DNA of 5,395 bases. Origin: Opitutales bacterium (lineage in GTDB: Bacteria; Verrucomicrobiota; Verrucomicrobiia; Opitutales; Intestinicryptomonadaceae). Made by a program: the position numbers and the translations under genes. Below, in pieces: positions 1 through 5,395 of the stretch. The stretch spans positions 1 through 5,395 of the forward strand of contig JAFXRX010000174.1 in assembly GCA_017526045.1 (NCBI GenBank), read 5' to 3'. Each line of letters opens with the position of its first letter. The first letter of the stretch is position 1. The notes beneath the pieces are model-generated. The model saw only the letters and a program-made list of their open reading frames with translations. It made no database searches and had not been told where the DNA came from.

Positions 1-424
1 AATAGAGGCGCGGGTCTTTTTTGGACATCATAAATTTTCCGTCCACCAAAACGTCGATGTGCTTTAAAATCGGCGCACGCTCCGAATCGGCAATCAATTC
101 CTCGTAGGTGTAGCCCGTGTAGCACCAGACGTTTAGCCCCGTGCGCGACTTCACCTTTTTCAGGAATTTCAAAAATTCCTGCGGGTTGAACATGGGGTCT
201 CCGCCCGAAAAAGTTATGCCGTCTAAAATCGGGTTTGATTCGAGCTCGGACAAAATCCTCTCCTGCAAGACTTCGTCCAAAATCTCGCCCTCCTGCGGAT
301 TCCAGCTCTGCGGGTTGTGGCAGCCCCTGCAATGGTGGCCGCAGCCCGAAAAGTAAACCGCAAACCGTATTCCGAAACCGTCCGAGACGGTCTCGGAATA
401 CACGTTTAAAACGCGCAGCTCCAC
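1..424 (-). CDS. nrdG: Anaerobic ribonucleoside-triphosphate reductase activating protein (NrdG), 3' end outside window
   Basis: Radical-SAM activase that reductively cleaves S-adenosylmethionine at a [4Fe-4S] cluster and generates the glycyl radical on NrdD; cytosolic. About 141 codons are visible. From the GTG at 424 the protein begins MELRVLNVYSETVSDGFGIR. Cys28, Cys32 and Cys35 form the CX3CX2C cluster motif (SGCGHHCRGCHNP), and residues 73-77 (SGGDP) are the conserved glycine-rich AdoMet-binding segment. A VWCYTGYT stretch and LVDGKF followed by KDPRLY match the end of the short NrdG family. E. coli NrdG has 154 residues, so only about 15-20 C-terminal residues should be missing beyond the left edge. 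GTG is chosen because the homology begins there; the frame stays open upstream inside nrdD, and no good Shine-Dalgarno precedes it. It starts 5 nt after the nrdD stop, so translation is probably coupled. Family assignment is firm; the exact start is less so. Confidence 0.95.
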   Translation of the reverse strand, partial: MELRVLNVYSETVSDGFGIRFAVYFSGCGHHCRGCHNPQSWNPQEGEILDEVLQERILSELESNPILDGITFSGGDPMFNPQEFLKFLKKVKSRTGLNVWCYTGYTYEELIADSERAPILKHIDVLVDGKFMMSKKDPRLY

Positions 425-429
425 GGCAA

Positions 430-2817
430 TTAGGAGTGTTTTACCCTGTCGCGCTCCTCCGCCTGCTTTGCGGAGTTCCACGTTTCAAGGCTGCCTGTCA
501 AATAGCCCGTGATGCGGCGCATGCGCGAGATGTTTTCGCTCTTGCAGTTCGGGCAGGAAGCGTAAATTACGCCCTTGTAGCCGCAGTCTTTGCAGGTGTC
601 GACAGGGTGGTTTATGGAGCCGTAGCCTATGTTCTCGTCCTTCATCGTCTTTACGATTTTGAGGATGCTTAGAACATTCTTCTTCGCCTCGCCGTCGAGC
701 TCGACATAGGTGATATGCCCGCCCTTCGTAATCGCGTGGAAGGGGGCTTCGAGCTTGATTTTTTCGACGATTGAGACGGGCTCGCGCACGTCGATGTGGA
801 AAGAGTTTACATAGTAGTCGCGGTCGGTTACGCCCTCGATTACGCCGTAGCGTTTCCTGTCCATGCGGGTAAACCTGCCCGCCAAGCCTTCGGCGGGGGT
901 CGCCAAAACGGAGTAGTTGAGGTTGTACTTTTTCTTGTAGCTGTTTACAACCTCGTTCATGACTTCAATGGCCTCGTACAAAGTGTCCCAAGCCTCCTTG
1001 TTGTGCGCATGGCCTTCGCCGAAAATCGCAACCATTGCGTTGTGCCCGCCGATAAAGCCGATGCCGAGCGTGCCCGAATTTATCACGTCGCCGACCTGGT
1101 CGGCGGGGCCGAGCTCCATGCCGCCCTTCCATACGCCGTTTGACATCATGAACGGGAACTGGCAGGCGCGCGCGGTGCGCTGGTACTGGTAGCGTTCGTA
1201 AAGCTGCTCCGCGACAAGCTCAGTCATATCCCTAACCTTGCGCATGAAGAGGAATTTTGCCTCGCGGCGAAGCGCGTGCTTGTCGGCATTCGGGCAGTTT
1301 TCCTCGGCCTCGTGCATCGCCTCGATTGCAAGGCGCGGCATGTTGATTGAAGTAAACGAAAGGTTGCCCCTGCCAAACGAAGTCTTTTCGCCGTGCAGAT
1401 TTTCGAAAACGCGAGTGCGGCAGCCCATTGTGGCAAGCTCGTAGTGGTAGCGTTTCGGATCGTCGGCGCGCCACTTTTCGTGCTTGTTGTAGGGGGTGTC
1501 CAAAAAGAGGAAGTTCGGGAAAAGCGAAGTCGAAGTCGTCTTGCAGGCAAGCAAGAGCAAGTCGAAATTCGGAGCCTCAAACTTTATCTTGCCAGACATC
1601 GCTGCGGGCAAGTCTTTTACAGCCTTTTCGTAGTCGGCCTCGGAGAACGACACGCCGTCTTTTACCTTGAAAATCTGAATAGGAAATACCGGAACTTCGC
1701 CCGAGCCCAAGCCCTCGACAGTGGCGTCCAAAAGCTCCTTCATCACCATTCTGCCCTCGGGGGAGGAGTCGGTGCCGTAGTTTATGGAGCTGAAAACAAC
1801 CTGGTTGCCGCCGCGCGAGTGCATTGTGTTGAGGTTGTGGATAAGCCCCTCCATCGCCTGGTGGGTGTCGCGGCGGGTGTTTTCAAGAGCCTGCGCCAAA
1901 ACCGCGTCAAAGGCGGCTGCGGAAAGCTTTACGCCGTTTTTTTCAATGGCCTTCAAGACGGCGGACTTTTCCTTTTTGCCAAGCTCTATCGAAGTGATAA
2001 GCGGCGAAAGCGCATTTTTAAGCTTCTTGACATCGACTTTTTCGTTGCCTTCGAGGCGCGCGGCAAATTCGGTTTCGCTTGCGACGTGCTTTACAAACGA
2101 CTTGCGCACGCCGGGCGCCATAAAGAAGTCAAACGCGGGGATTGACTGGCCGCCGTGCTGCTCGTTCTGGTTTGTCTGGAAGACGATTGTTGCCAAAGTG
2201 GCGTAGCTTTGGATTGACTGCGGAGTGCGGATGCTGCCGTTTTTGGTATGGAAGCCGCGCTCAAAGATGTCCTCCAAATCGTACTGCACGCAAGTGGTGG
2301 TTTTTGTCGGGTAATAGTCGAGGTCGTGGATGTGAATGTCGCCATTGCGGTGGGCGCGGGCGTATTTTACGCCCAAGAGGTATTTGCAGGCGTAGTCTTT
2401 TGTCACCTCGCTTGCAAAAGTCATCATCTGCCCCGCGGGGGTGTGCGCGGACATGTTGGCGTTGCTCAAATTTACGTCGTTTTTCTCGATTTTTACAATG
2501 CCGTCCATAACCTGCTTCATGGACGTGCGCTTGTCGCGCTCGACGGTTCTCCATTCGCGGTAAATGATGTATTTTTTGGCGATGTAGGGGTTGGACGCCA
2601 TGAGCTCGCGCTCGACAATATCCTGAATTTCCTCAACCGAAATCAGCTTTTTTTCGATTGATTTTACGACGCGCTTTGTGATGCCGTCGATAAGCCTTTC
2701 CTCGTTTAGCAATCCGCCCGCCGCGAAAGCCTTGGTGATTGCCCTTTTGATTTTGTCGGGTGAAAAATCCTCTGTCTTGCCGTCTCTTTTTAAGATAGAT
2801 ATTTCTTTTGTATCCAT
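430..2817 (-). CDS. nrdD: Anaerobic (class III) ribonucleoside-triphosphate reductase, glycyl-radical enzyme
   Basis: Reduces ribonucleoside triphosphates to dNTPs under anaerobic conditions; cytosolic. The protein has 795 residues from the ATG at 2817; E. coli NrdD has 712. Residues about 5-90 form one ATP-cone allosteric domain (ILKRDGKTEDFSPDKIKRAI near its start, YREWR at its end). The barrel follows, with NMSAHTPAGQMM, a GDIHIHDLDYYPTKTTTC segment and HNLNTMHSRGG. Cys176 and Cys466 (MGCRTRVFEN) match the active-site cysteine pair known from phage T4 NrdD. The C-terminus carries a four-cysteine zinc site (Cys742, 745, 755, 758) and the glycyl-radical loop RRITGYL, with Gly771 as the expected radical residue (codon 507-505). 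It closes with an NSAKQ...RVKH tail like that of E. coli. The frame is open 26 codons further to a TTG at 2895, but the ATP cone begins at the ATG and the extra residues look like untranslated leader. No strong Shine-Dalgarno is visible, only an A-rich stretch (GAAAAAAGAAA). It is the first gene of an nrdDG operon. Residues about 246-304 form a lysine- and alanine-rich segment that seems longer than in relatives I remember. Confidence 0.97.
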   Translation of the reverse strand: MDTKEISILKRDGKTEDFSPDKIKRAITKAFAAGGLLNEERLIDGITKRVVKSIEKKLISVEEIQDIVERELMASNPYIAKKYIIYREWRTVERDKRTSMKQVMDGIVKIEKNDVNLSNANMSAHTPAGQMMTFASEVTKDYACKYLLGVKYARAHRNGDIHIHDLDYYPTKTTTCVQYDLEDIFERGFHTKNGSIRTPQSIQSYATLATIVFQTNQNEQHGGQSIPAFDFFMAPGVRKSFVKHVASETEFAARLEGNEKVDVKKLKNALSPLITSIELGKKEKSAVLKAIEKNGVKLSAAAFDAVLAQALENTRRDTHQAMEGLIHNLNTMHSRGGNQVVFSSINYGTDSSPEGRMVMKELLDATVEGLGSGEVPVFPIQIFKVKDGVSFSEADYEKAVKDLPAAMSGKIKFEAPNFDLLLLACKTTSTSLFPNFLFLDTPYNKHEKWRADDPKRYHYELATMGCRTRVFENLHGEKTSFGRGNLSFTSINMPRLAIEAMHEAEENCPNADKHALRREAKFLFMRKVRDMTELVAEQLYERYQYQRTARACQFPFMMSNGVWKGGMELGPADQVGDVINSGTLGIGFIGGHNAMVAIFGEGHAHNKEAWDTLYEAIEVMNEVVNSYKKKYNLNYSVLATPAEGLAGRFTRMDRKRYGVIEGVTDRDYYVNSFHIDVREPVSIVEKIKLEAPFHAITKGGHITYVELDGEAKKNVLSILKIVKTMKDENIGYGSINHPVDTCKDCGYKGVIYASCPNCKSENISRMRRITGYLTGSLETWNSAKQAEERDRVKHS

Positions 2818-2904
2818 TTTCTTTTTTCGATTTTTAGGGTTGCTGAATTTTATGACTGAACGAAATCCGCATTTTTTTGTAGGAGGAAAAAGCAACAGAT
2901 TTTA

Positions 2905-2921
2905 TGCAATCAATTTTTGCA
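2905..2921. promoter_or_regulatory. 17-bp inverted repeat at the nrdD promoter, possible operator
   Basis: The two 5-bp arms TGCAA and TTGCA are perfectly inverted around a 7-bp AT-rich spacer. The element overlaps the candidate -10 hexamer and the expected transcription start of nrdDG, the position of a repressor site. It does not match the NrdR-box consensus (ACAC-w-ATATAT-w-GTGT) or an FNR box that I can recognise. Short arms in AT-rich DNA can arise by chance. Confidence 0.3.
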
Positions 2922-2942
2922 ACATATCGCGGGGGGTGTCAA
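2913..2942 (-). promoter_or_regulatory. Candidate nrdDG promoter
   Basis: On the minus strand a perfect sigma70-type -35 hexamer TTGACA (2942-2937) is followed 18 nt later by AAAAAT (2918-2913), a 4/6 match to the -10 consensus. The spacer starts with six C's. It lies downstream of the cstA terminators and about 90 nt upstream of the nrdD ATG, as expected for an operon promoter. A better -10-like hexamer, TAAAAT at 2904-2899, has no -35 at proper spacing. Inferred from sequence only; the -10 is weak. Confidence 0.35.
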
Positions 2943-3038
2943 ACAGATATTTTTTTGGCGTAAATTATTTTTTAACTTCGCTTTTGCCAACAACTTACAA
3001 CTAATGCCAAGAAATCAGAATTTACCCGAAATTAACAT

Positions 3039-3070
3039 AAAAAACGGGCGAAGTTCGGAACGCCTCGCCC
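3039..3070 (-). terminator. Rho-independent terminator downstream of cstA
   Basis: On the minus strand GGGCGA (3070-3065) pairs perfectly with TCGCCC (3051-3046) across a 13-nt loop that contains a further GTT/AAC pairing. A G and a run of six T's (3044-3039) follow immediately. It lies 73 nt past the cstA stop. The other strand has no T run after the stem, so the polarity is minus. Confidence 0.75.
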
Positions 3071-3082
3071 ATCAAAGATTTA

Positions 3083-3114
3083 CAAAAAAAATTGACCGCA
3101 TTCGGCTTTTTTTG
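3083..3114 (-). terminator. Weak first terminator hairpin after cstA
   Basis: On the minus strand GCCG-AATG-CGGT forms a four-pair stem (one G-U) flanked by seven A's before it and a run of eight T's (3091-3084) after it. The A and T runs could extend the helix across a CAA bulge. It lies 30 nt after the cstA stop and upstream of the stronger hairpin, so the two may work in tandem. The short stem makes this tentative. Confidence 0.4.
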
Positions 3115-3143
3115 GCAAAAATCGGCTAAAAATTTGCTTGTTT

Positions 3144-4613
3144 TCAGCGCAAATTTTCTTCCGAAATGCCGCCCATTTTTTTGCCGCGAATGCAGGCGGC
3201 TGCCGCCAAAAACAACGTAAGCGCGGCGGCGATTGCGTAGGAGTTTTCAAGCTCGAGCCCAAAGCCGACGGGCCCGCCGTGCGAGGGCGAAATCCAGAAA
3301 ATGTACGAAAGCACAATAAAGGTCATAAACATCCCGGGCAGAAGCGCGATTAAGGGCGTCTTGCCCCTTCTAAAAAGCCATACCGAGCCCGCAAGCAGCG
3401 TGGACGCCGCCAAAACCTGGTTGCCCCAGGCAAAGTAGTTCCAAAGCTGGTTGAAACTCTTTGCGCTGGCGTTCGACCACGCCAAAAGAGCCGCCACAAC
3501 CGCCATCAAAGGCAGAGTAGTAAGAAGCCGCCTAAATATCGGCTTTTGGTCGATTTTAAAAATTTCGGCAATGCTAAGGCGCAGGGAGCGCATGGCAGTG
3601 TCCCCCGAAGTTATCGCCAAAATGACGACGCCCGCAACAGTAATCGCGCCCATGTATTCGCCCAAAAAGTGGTTTGTGATTTTTATGAGAACGTCCGTCG
3701 CCTTTATCGACATTGTTTCGGGGAAGAGGTTGTAAATTGCAAGGCCGCCCGCAGCCCAAATCATGCCGATTACGCCCTCGACCACCATCATCCCGTAAAA
3801 AGACGAGCGCGCCTGCTTTTCGGATGCCATTGTGCGCGCGATAATGGGCGACTGCGTGCCGTGGAAGCCCGAAATTATGCCGCATGCGATTGTTACAAAC
3901 AAAAGCGGAATTATCGGGTGCGAATTTGCCGCAGTCCACATTTTTTCCTTAAACGCCCCGCTTTCCGAAAGAAGGTCGGGGGTTCCAAAAAGATTATAGA
4001 CAATCGCCACAAATATCGCAAACGTGCCTATTAAAAGAAGCGCGCTAAAAATCGGGTAGATTTTGCCAATGATTTTGTCGACGGGAAAGAGCGTCGCCAA
4101 GACGTAGTAAATAAAAATCGCCGCAACCGCGGCCCAAAATAAATTCCCCTGCCCCGCGGATTTGTCTATAAGCTCGGCGGGCACGTTTATGAAAACCGCC
4201 ACAACCAAAAGCAAAAGGAATGCCATGAAGGCGGAAAAGAATTTGAAATAGGTTTTGCCAAGATTTTCGCGTATGATTACGGGCAAGTTCGCCCCGCCGC
4301 CGCGCAGGCTCATCATGCCCGCCAAAAAGTCGTGCGTCGCGCCCGCTATTATGTTGCCGATGGGGATTATAAGAAACACAATTTCGCCGAACTTTATGCC
4401 GATAATGACGCCTATTACGGGCCCGACGCCCGCGATGTTCAAAAGCTGGATGAGCATATTTTTCCAGTGCGGCAGAGCGACGTAGTCGACGCCGTCAAAC
4501 TTCGTTTTGCAAGGCGTTTCGCGGCCGTCTGGCGCGATAATTTTTTCGACGAGCCTTCCGTAGAAAACGTAGCCCAAAACGAGCATCAAAATGCCTGTGA
4601 AAAACAATGCCAT
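3144..4613 (-). CDS. cstA: CstA-family carbon starvation protein, short form (peptide/pyruvate transporter)
   Basis: Polytopic inner-membrane protein of 489 residues. CstA-family members import peptides or pyruvate (E. coli CstA and BtsT); the substrate here cannot be told from sequence. It opens with a hydrophobic helix ending in FYGRLVEKI, then the family block FDGVDYVALPHW, then IAGVGPVIGVIIG (residues about 60-72) and AGATHDFLAGMMSLRGGGANL (about 90-110). Later hallmarks are SGFHGTQSPIIARTM (248-262) and ITSGDTAMRSLRLSIAE (334-350). I count about 12-13 hydrophobic segments, near residues 2-20, 55-75, 77-98, 124-146, 157-176, 184-208, 233-250, 274-296, 318-336, 363-380, 395-413, 419-441 and 456-475. 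E. coli CstA has 701 residues, so this is the short type and lacks much of the long form's C-terminal part; it ends in a short basic/polar cytosolic-looking tail. The ATG at 4613 is preceded by an AAAGGGGAA ribosome-binding site 9 nt upstream. It appears monocistronic, with terminator candidates after it and 326 bp before nrdD. Confidence 0.92.
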   Translation of the reverse strand: MALFFTGILMLVLGYVFYGRLVEKIIAPDGRETPCKTKFDGVDYVALPHWKNMLIQLLNIAGVGPVIGVIIGIKFGEIVFLIIPIGNIIAGATHDFLAGMMSLRGGGANLPVIIRENLGKTYFKFFSAFMAFLLLLVVAVFINVPAELIDKSAGQGNLFWAAVAAIFIYYVLATLFPVDKIIGKIYPIFSALLLIGTFAIFVAIVYNLFGTPDLLSESGAFKEKMWTAANSHPIIPLLFVTIACGIISGFHGTQSPIIARTMASEKQARSSFYGMMVVEGVIGMIWAAGGLAIYNLFPETMSIKATDVLIKITNHFLGEYMGAITVAGVVILAITSGDTAMRSLRLSIAEIFKIDQKPIFRRLLTTLPLMAVVAALLAWSNASAKSFNQLWNYFAWGNQVLAASTLLAGSVWLFRRGKTPLIALLPGMFMTFIVLSYIFWISPSHGGPVGFGLELENSYAIAAALTLFLAAAACIRGKKMGGISEENLR

Positions 4614-4620
4614 ATAAAAA

Positions 4621-4630
4621 TTCCCCTTTA
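4621..4630 (-). promoter_or_regulatory. Ribosome binding site of cstA
   Basis: On the minus strand TAAAGGGGAA places a GGGG core (4626-4623) 9 nt before the ATG at 4613, a good Shine-Dalgarno match that fixes the cstA start. The downstream nrdD has no comparable site. Confidence 0.7.
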
Positions 4631-4632
4631 AA

Positions 4633-4662
4633 ATAAAATGTAAACAAAAAACAGCGTTTCAA
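4633..4662 (-). promoter_or_regulatory. Tentative cstA promoter
   Basis: On the minus strand TTGAAA (4662-4657) and TTTTAT (4638-4633) are separated by 18 nt, giving a weak sigma70-like pair just upstream of the ribosome-binding site. The -35 touches the distal arm of the inverted repeat at 4660-4690. The region is so AT-rich that other pairings are possible. Confidence 0.2.
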
Positions 4663-4690
4663 AAAATAGTCAACAAAACTCTATTTTTTG
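4660..4690 (-). terminator. 10-bp perfect inverted repeat between the KAS III gene and cstA: possible AT-rich terminator or operator
   Basis: The arms CAAAAAATAG and CTATTTTTTG are perfectly complementary around an 11-nt loop. On the minus strand the hairpin starts 10 nt after the KAS III stop codon and its second arm ends in six T's, which would fit a weak terminator of that gene. The stem has only four G-C pairs in ten. It also lies about 47 nt upstream of the cstA start beside the tentative promoter, so it could instead be a regulator binding site. Confidence 0.4.
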
Positions 4691-4700
4691 GGCGGTTTTT

Positions 4701-5395
4701 TTACATTTCAAAATCCGCCGCCTCGGGAAGCGTTTGCGGCAGAGTTTCGGAGAATTTTACGGCGATGTTGCCCCAGGAAAGCCCGACGCCGAACGCGCTT
4801 ATAAGAACGCGCGAATTCTTTTTTATTTGGTTTGCGCGCAGAGCCTCGGCAAGCAAGACCGCGCTGCTTGCCGCGCTCAAATTGCCGATGTTTTCTACAA
4901 AGTAAAACTGCTTTTGCTCCGGCACTTCGAGCATCTTGTAGATTTGCCCGACCATTGTTTTATTTGCCTGGTGCAGCAAAACTTTGTCAAAATCCCCTAT
5001 TTTTGCGTCGAATTTTTGCAGCGTTTTTGAAATCTGCTCGGGCACTTTGTACAGGGAAAAATGGAAAACCGCGGCTCCGTCCATCTGCAAATCTTTGGCG
5101 GCCCGGATTGCGCCGAACTTGTCGGGGGCGGGAATTGACGAGCTTTCATTCAGCGGGTTGCGCATTCCGCCGTCCCTTACAATCAGCGCCTCGAGCATTG
5201 AGGAGTCCGCGCCCAAGTCGGCAAACTCAACGCCGTCTTGGCCTTCGGATTTTTCAATTACAAACGCCGCCGCGCCGTCGCCGTGCAGCGGCACAAGAGA
5301 TGCGTCTTGCGGGTTTATAAGCCGCGTTATGGTGTCGGCAACTATCAAAAGAATTTTTTTGCACTGCCCCGAGGCAATCATTCCGTTTGCAACCG
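4701..5395 (-). CDS. Beta-ketoacyl-ACP synthase III family protein (FabH-like), 5' end outside window
   Basis: Thiolase-fold condensing enzyme that joins an acyl-CoA or acyl primer to malonyl-ACP; cytosolic. About 231 codons are visible, the C-terminal two thirds of a protein usually near 330 residues. The visible part opens with VANGMIASGQCKKILLIVAD, the stretch normally following the active-site Cys by about ten residues, so that Cys and the true start lie beyond the right edge; the ATG at 5381 is internal. HGDGAAAFVIEK matches the conserved GDGA loop. LLHQAN contains the catalytic His (codon 4973-4971), and ENIGNLSAASSAV the catalytic Asn (codon 4883-4881). SAFGVGLSWG is the C-terminal family signature, followed by a 16-residue acidic tail ending ADFEM. 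The usual GNTSAAS motif reads GNLSAAS. The segment VFHFSLYKVPEQI recalls FabH-like enzymes in surface-glycan or secondary-metabolite clusters rather than housekeeping FabH, so I withhold the symbol; this is inference. The family is secure, the substrate unknown. Confidence 0.88.
   Translation of the reverse strand, partial: VANGMIASGQCKKILLIVADTITRLINPQDASLVPLHGDGAAAFVIEKSEGQDGVEFADLGADSSMLEALIVRDGGMRNPLNESSSIPAPDKFGAIRAAKDLQMDGAAVFHFSLYKVPEQISKTLQKFDAKIGDFDKVLLHQANKTMVGQIYKMLEVPEQKQFYFVENIGNLSAASSAVLLAEALRANQIKKNSRVLISAFGVGLSWGNIAVKFSETLPQTLPEAADFEM

Larger units (their letters stand above)
2818..3143. other. 326-bp non-coding gap between cstA and nrdD
   Basis: AT-rich intergenic stretch. 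Reading along the minus strand it holds, in order: a weak U-tract hairpin and a stronger GC hairpin with a U tract (cstA termination), a possible promoter with TTGACA, an inverted repeat over its -10 region, and an A-rich leader of roughly 90 nt before nrdD. I see no tRNA or recognisable riboswitch. No credible small gene is present: a 12-codon minus-strand frame (2872-2834) and a 19-codon plus-strand frame (2904-2963) lack well-placed ribosome-binding sites. Confidence 0.7.

Noticed and set aside
1393..2145. A 250-codon plus-strand open frame, and similar long plus-strand frames elsewhere
   Set aside because: It lies wholly antisense to the conserved NrdD barrel, has no recognisable motif and arises from the codon bias of the real gene.
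2834..2872. Twelve-codon minus-strand leader frame (MRISFSHKIQQP) upstream of nrdD
   Set aside because: No ribosome-binding site, no run of regulatory codons and no attenuator hairpin after it.
2818..2895. N-terminal extension of NrdD from the TTG at 2895
   Set aside because: The 26 extra residues precede the ATP cone, look like translated leader (basic, no family match), and the ATG at 2817 starts just where the homology begins.
2921..2942. Possible NrdR box near ACATATCGC in the nrdD upstream region
   Set aside because: Only a few bases agree with the NrdR consensus, there is no second box at the usual spacing and the symmetry is lost in the G run.
2881..2963. Plus-strand AGGAGG followed by a 19-codon frame starting at 2904
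   Set aside because: The spacing from AGGAGG to the ATG is 17 nt, too long, and the peptide shows no feature of a known small protein.
3546..4034. 162-codon plus-strand open frame opposite cstA
   Set aside because: Antisense to conserved CstA membrane segments; the translation is rich in Arg/His/Cys and resembles no family.
1..5395. CRISPR array, tRNA/rRNA, insertion sequence or phage signature
   Set aside because: No regularly spaced repeats, no RNA gene signature, no transposase or integrase motif and no terminal repeats were seen on either strand.

Overview
This is an ordinary-looking piece of a bacterial chromosome in which every supported gene lies on the minus strand. In the direction of transcription (high to low coordinates) the order is: the 3' two thirds of a beta-ketoacyl-ACP synthase III-like gene (cut by the right edge), a short-form CstA carbon-starvation/peptide-pyruvate transporter, a class III anaerobic ribonucleotide reductase nrdD, and its activase nrdG (cut by the left edge). 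Long plus-strand reading frames overlap these genes but look like antisense shadows, since the minus-strand frames carry clear family motifs along their length.

Layout. Positions 5395-4701 encode the C-terminal part of a KAS III enzyme. An 87-bp AT-rich gap (4700-4614) holds a perfect 10-bp inverted repeat, a tentative promoter and a GGGG Shine-Dalgarno for cstA (4613-3144). The 326-bp gap 3143-2818 is the main non-coding stretch. It contains one good and one weak terminator candidate for cstA, then a possible promoter with a perfect TTGACA and an overlapping 17-bp inverted repeat, then an A-rich untranslated leader for nrdD. nrdD (2817-430) and nrdG (424 to the left edge) are separated by 5 nt and form a typical nrdDG operon.

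How the genes work together. NrdG uses AdoMet and a [4Fe-4S] cluster to install a glycyl radical on NrdD, which then makes deoxyribonucleotides without oxygen. CstA is a membrane transporter, and the KAS III protein acts in acyl-chain or acyl-conjugate biosynthesis. The terminators and spacing suggest three separate transcription units rather than one pathway.

Organism. The oxygen-sensitive NrdD/NrdG pair indicates a strict or facultative anaerobe. Coding DNA has moderate GC, with frequent GCG/GCC/GGC codons alongside AAA/TTT/ATT, while the gaps are very AT-rich. The A-rich nrdD leader without a clear Shine-Dalgarno and the short (489-aa) CstA would fit Bacteroidota- or PVC-like (for example Verrucomicrobiota) gut or sediment anaerobes. 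That placement is a low-confidence impression, not a demonstrated assignment. I did not find a novel multi-gene system. The points worth checking are the two inverted repeats at promoters and a charged segment inside NrdD.
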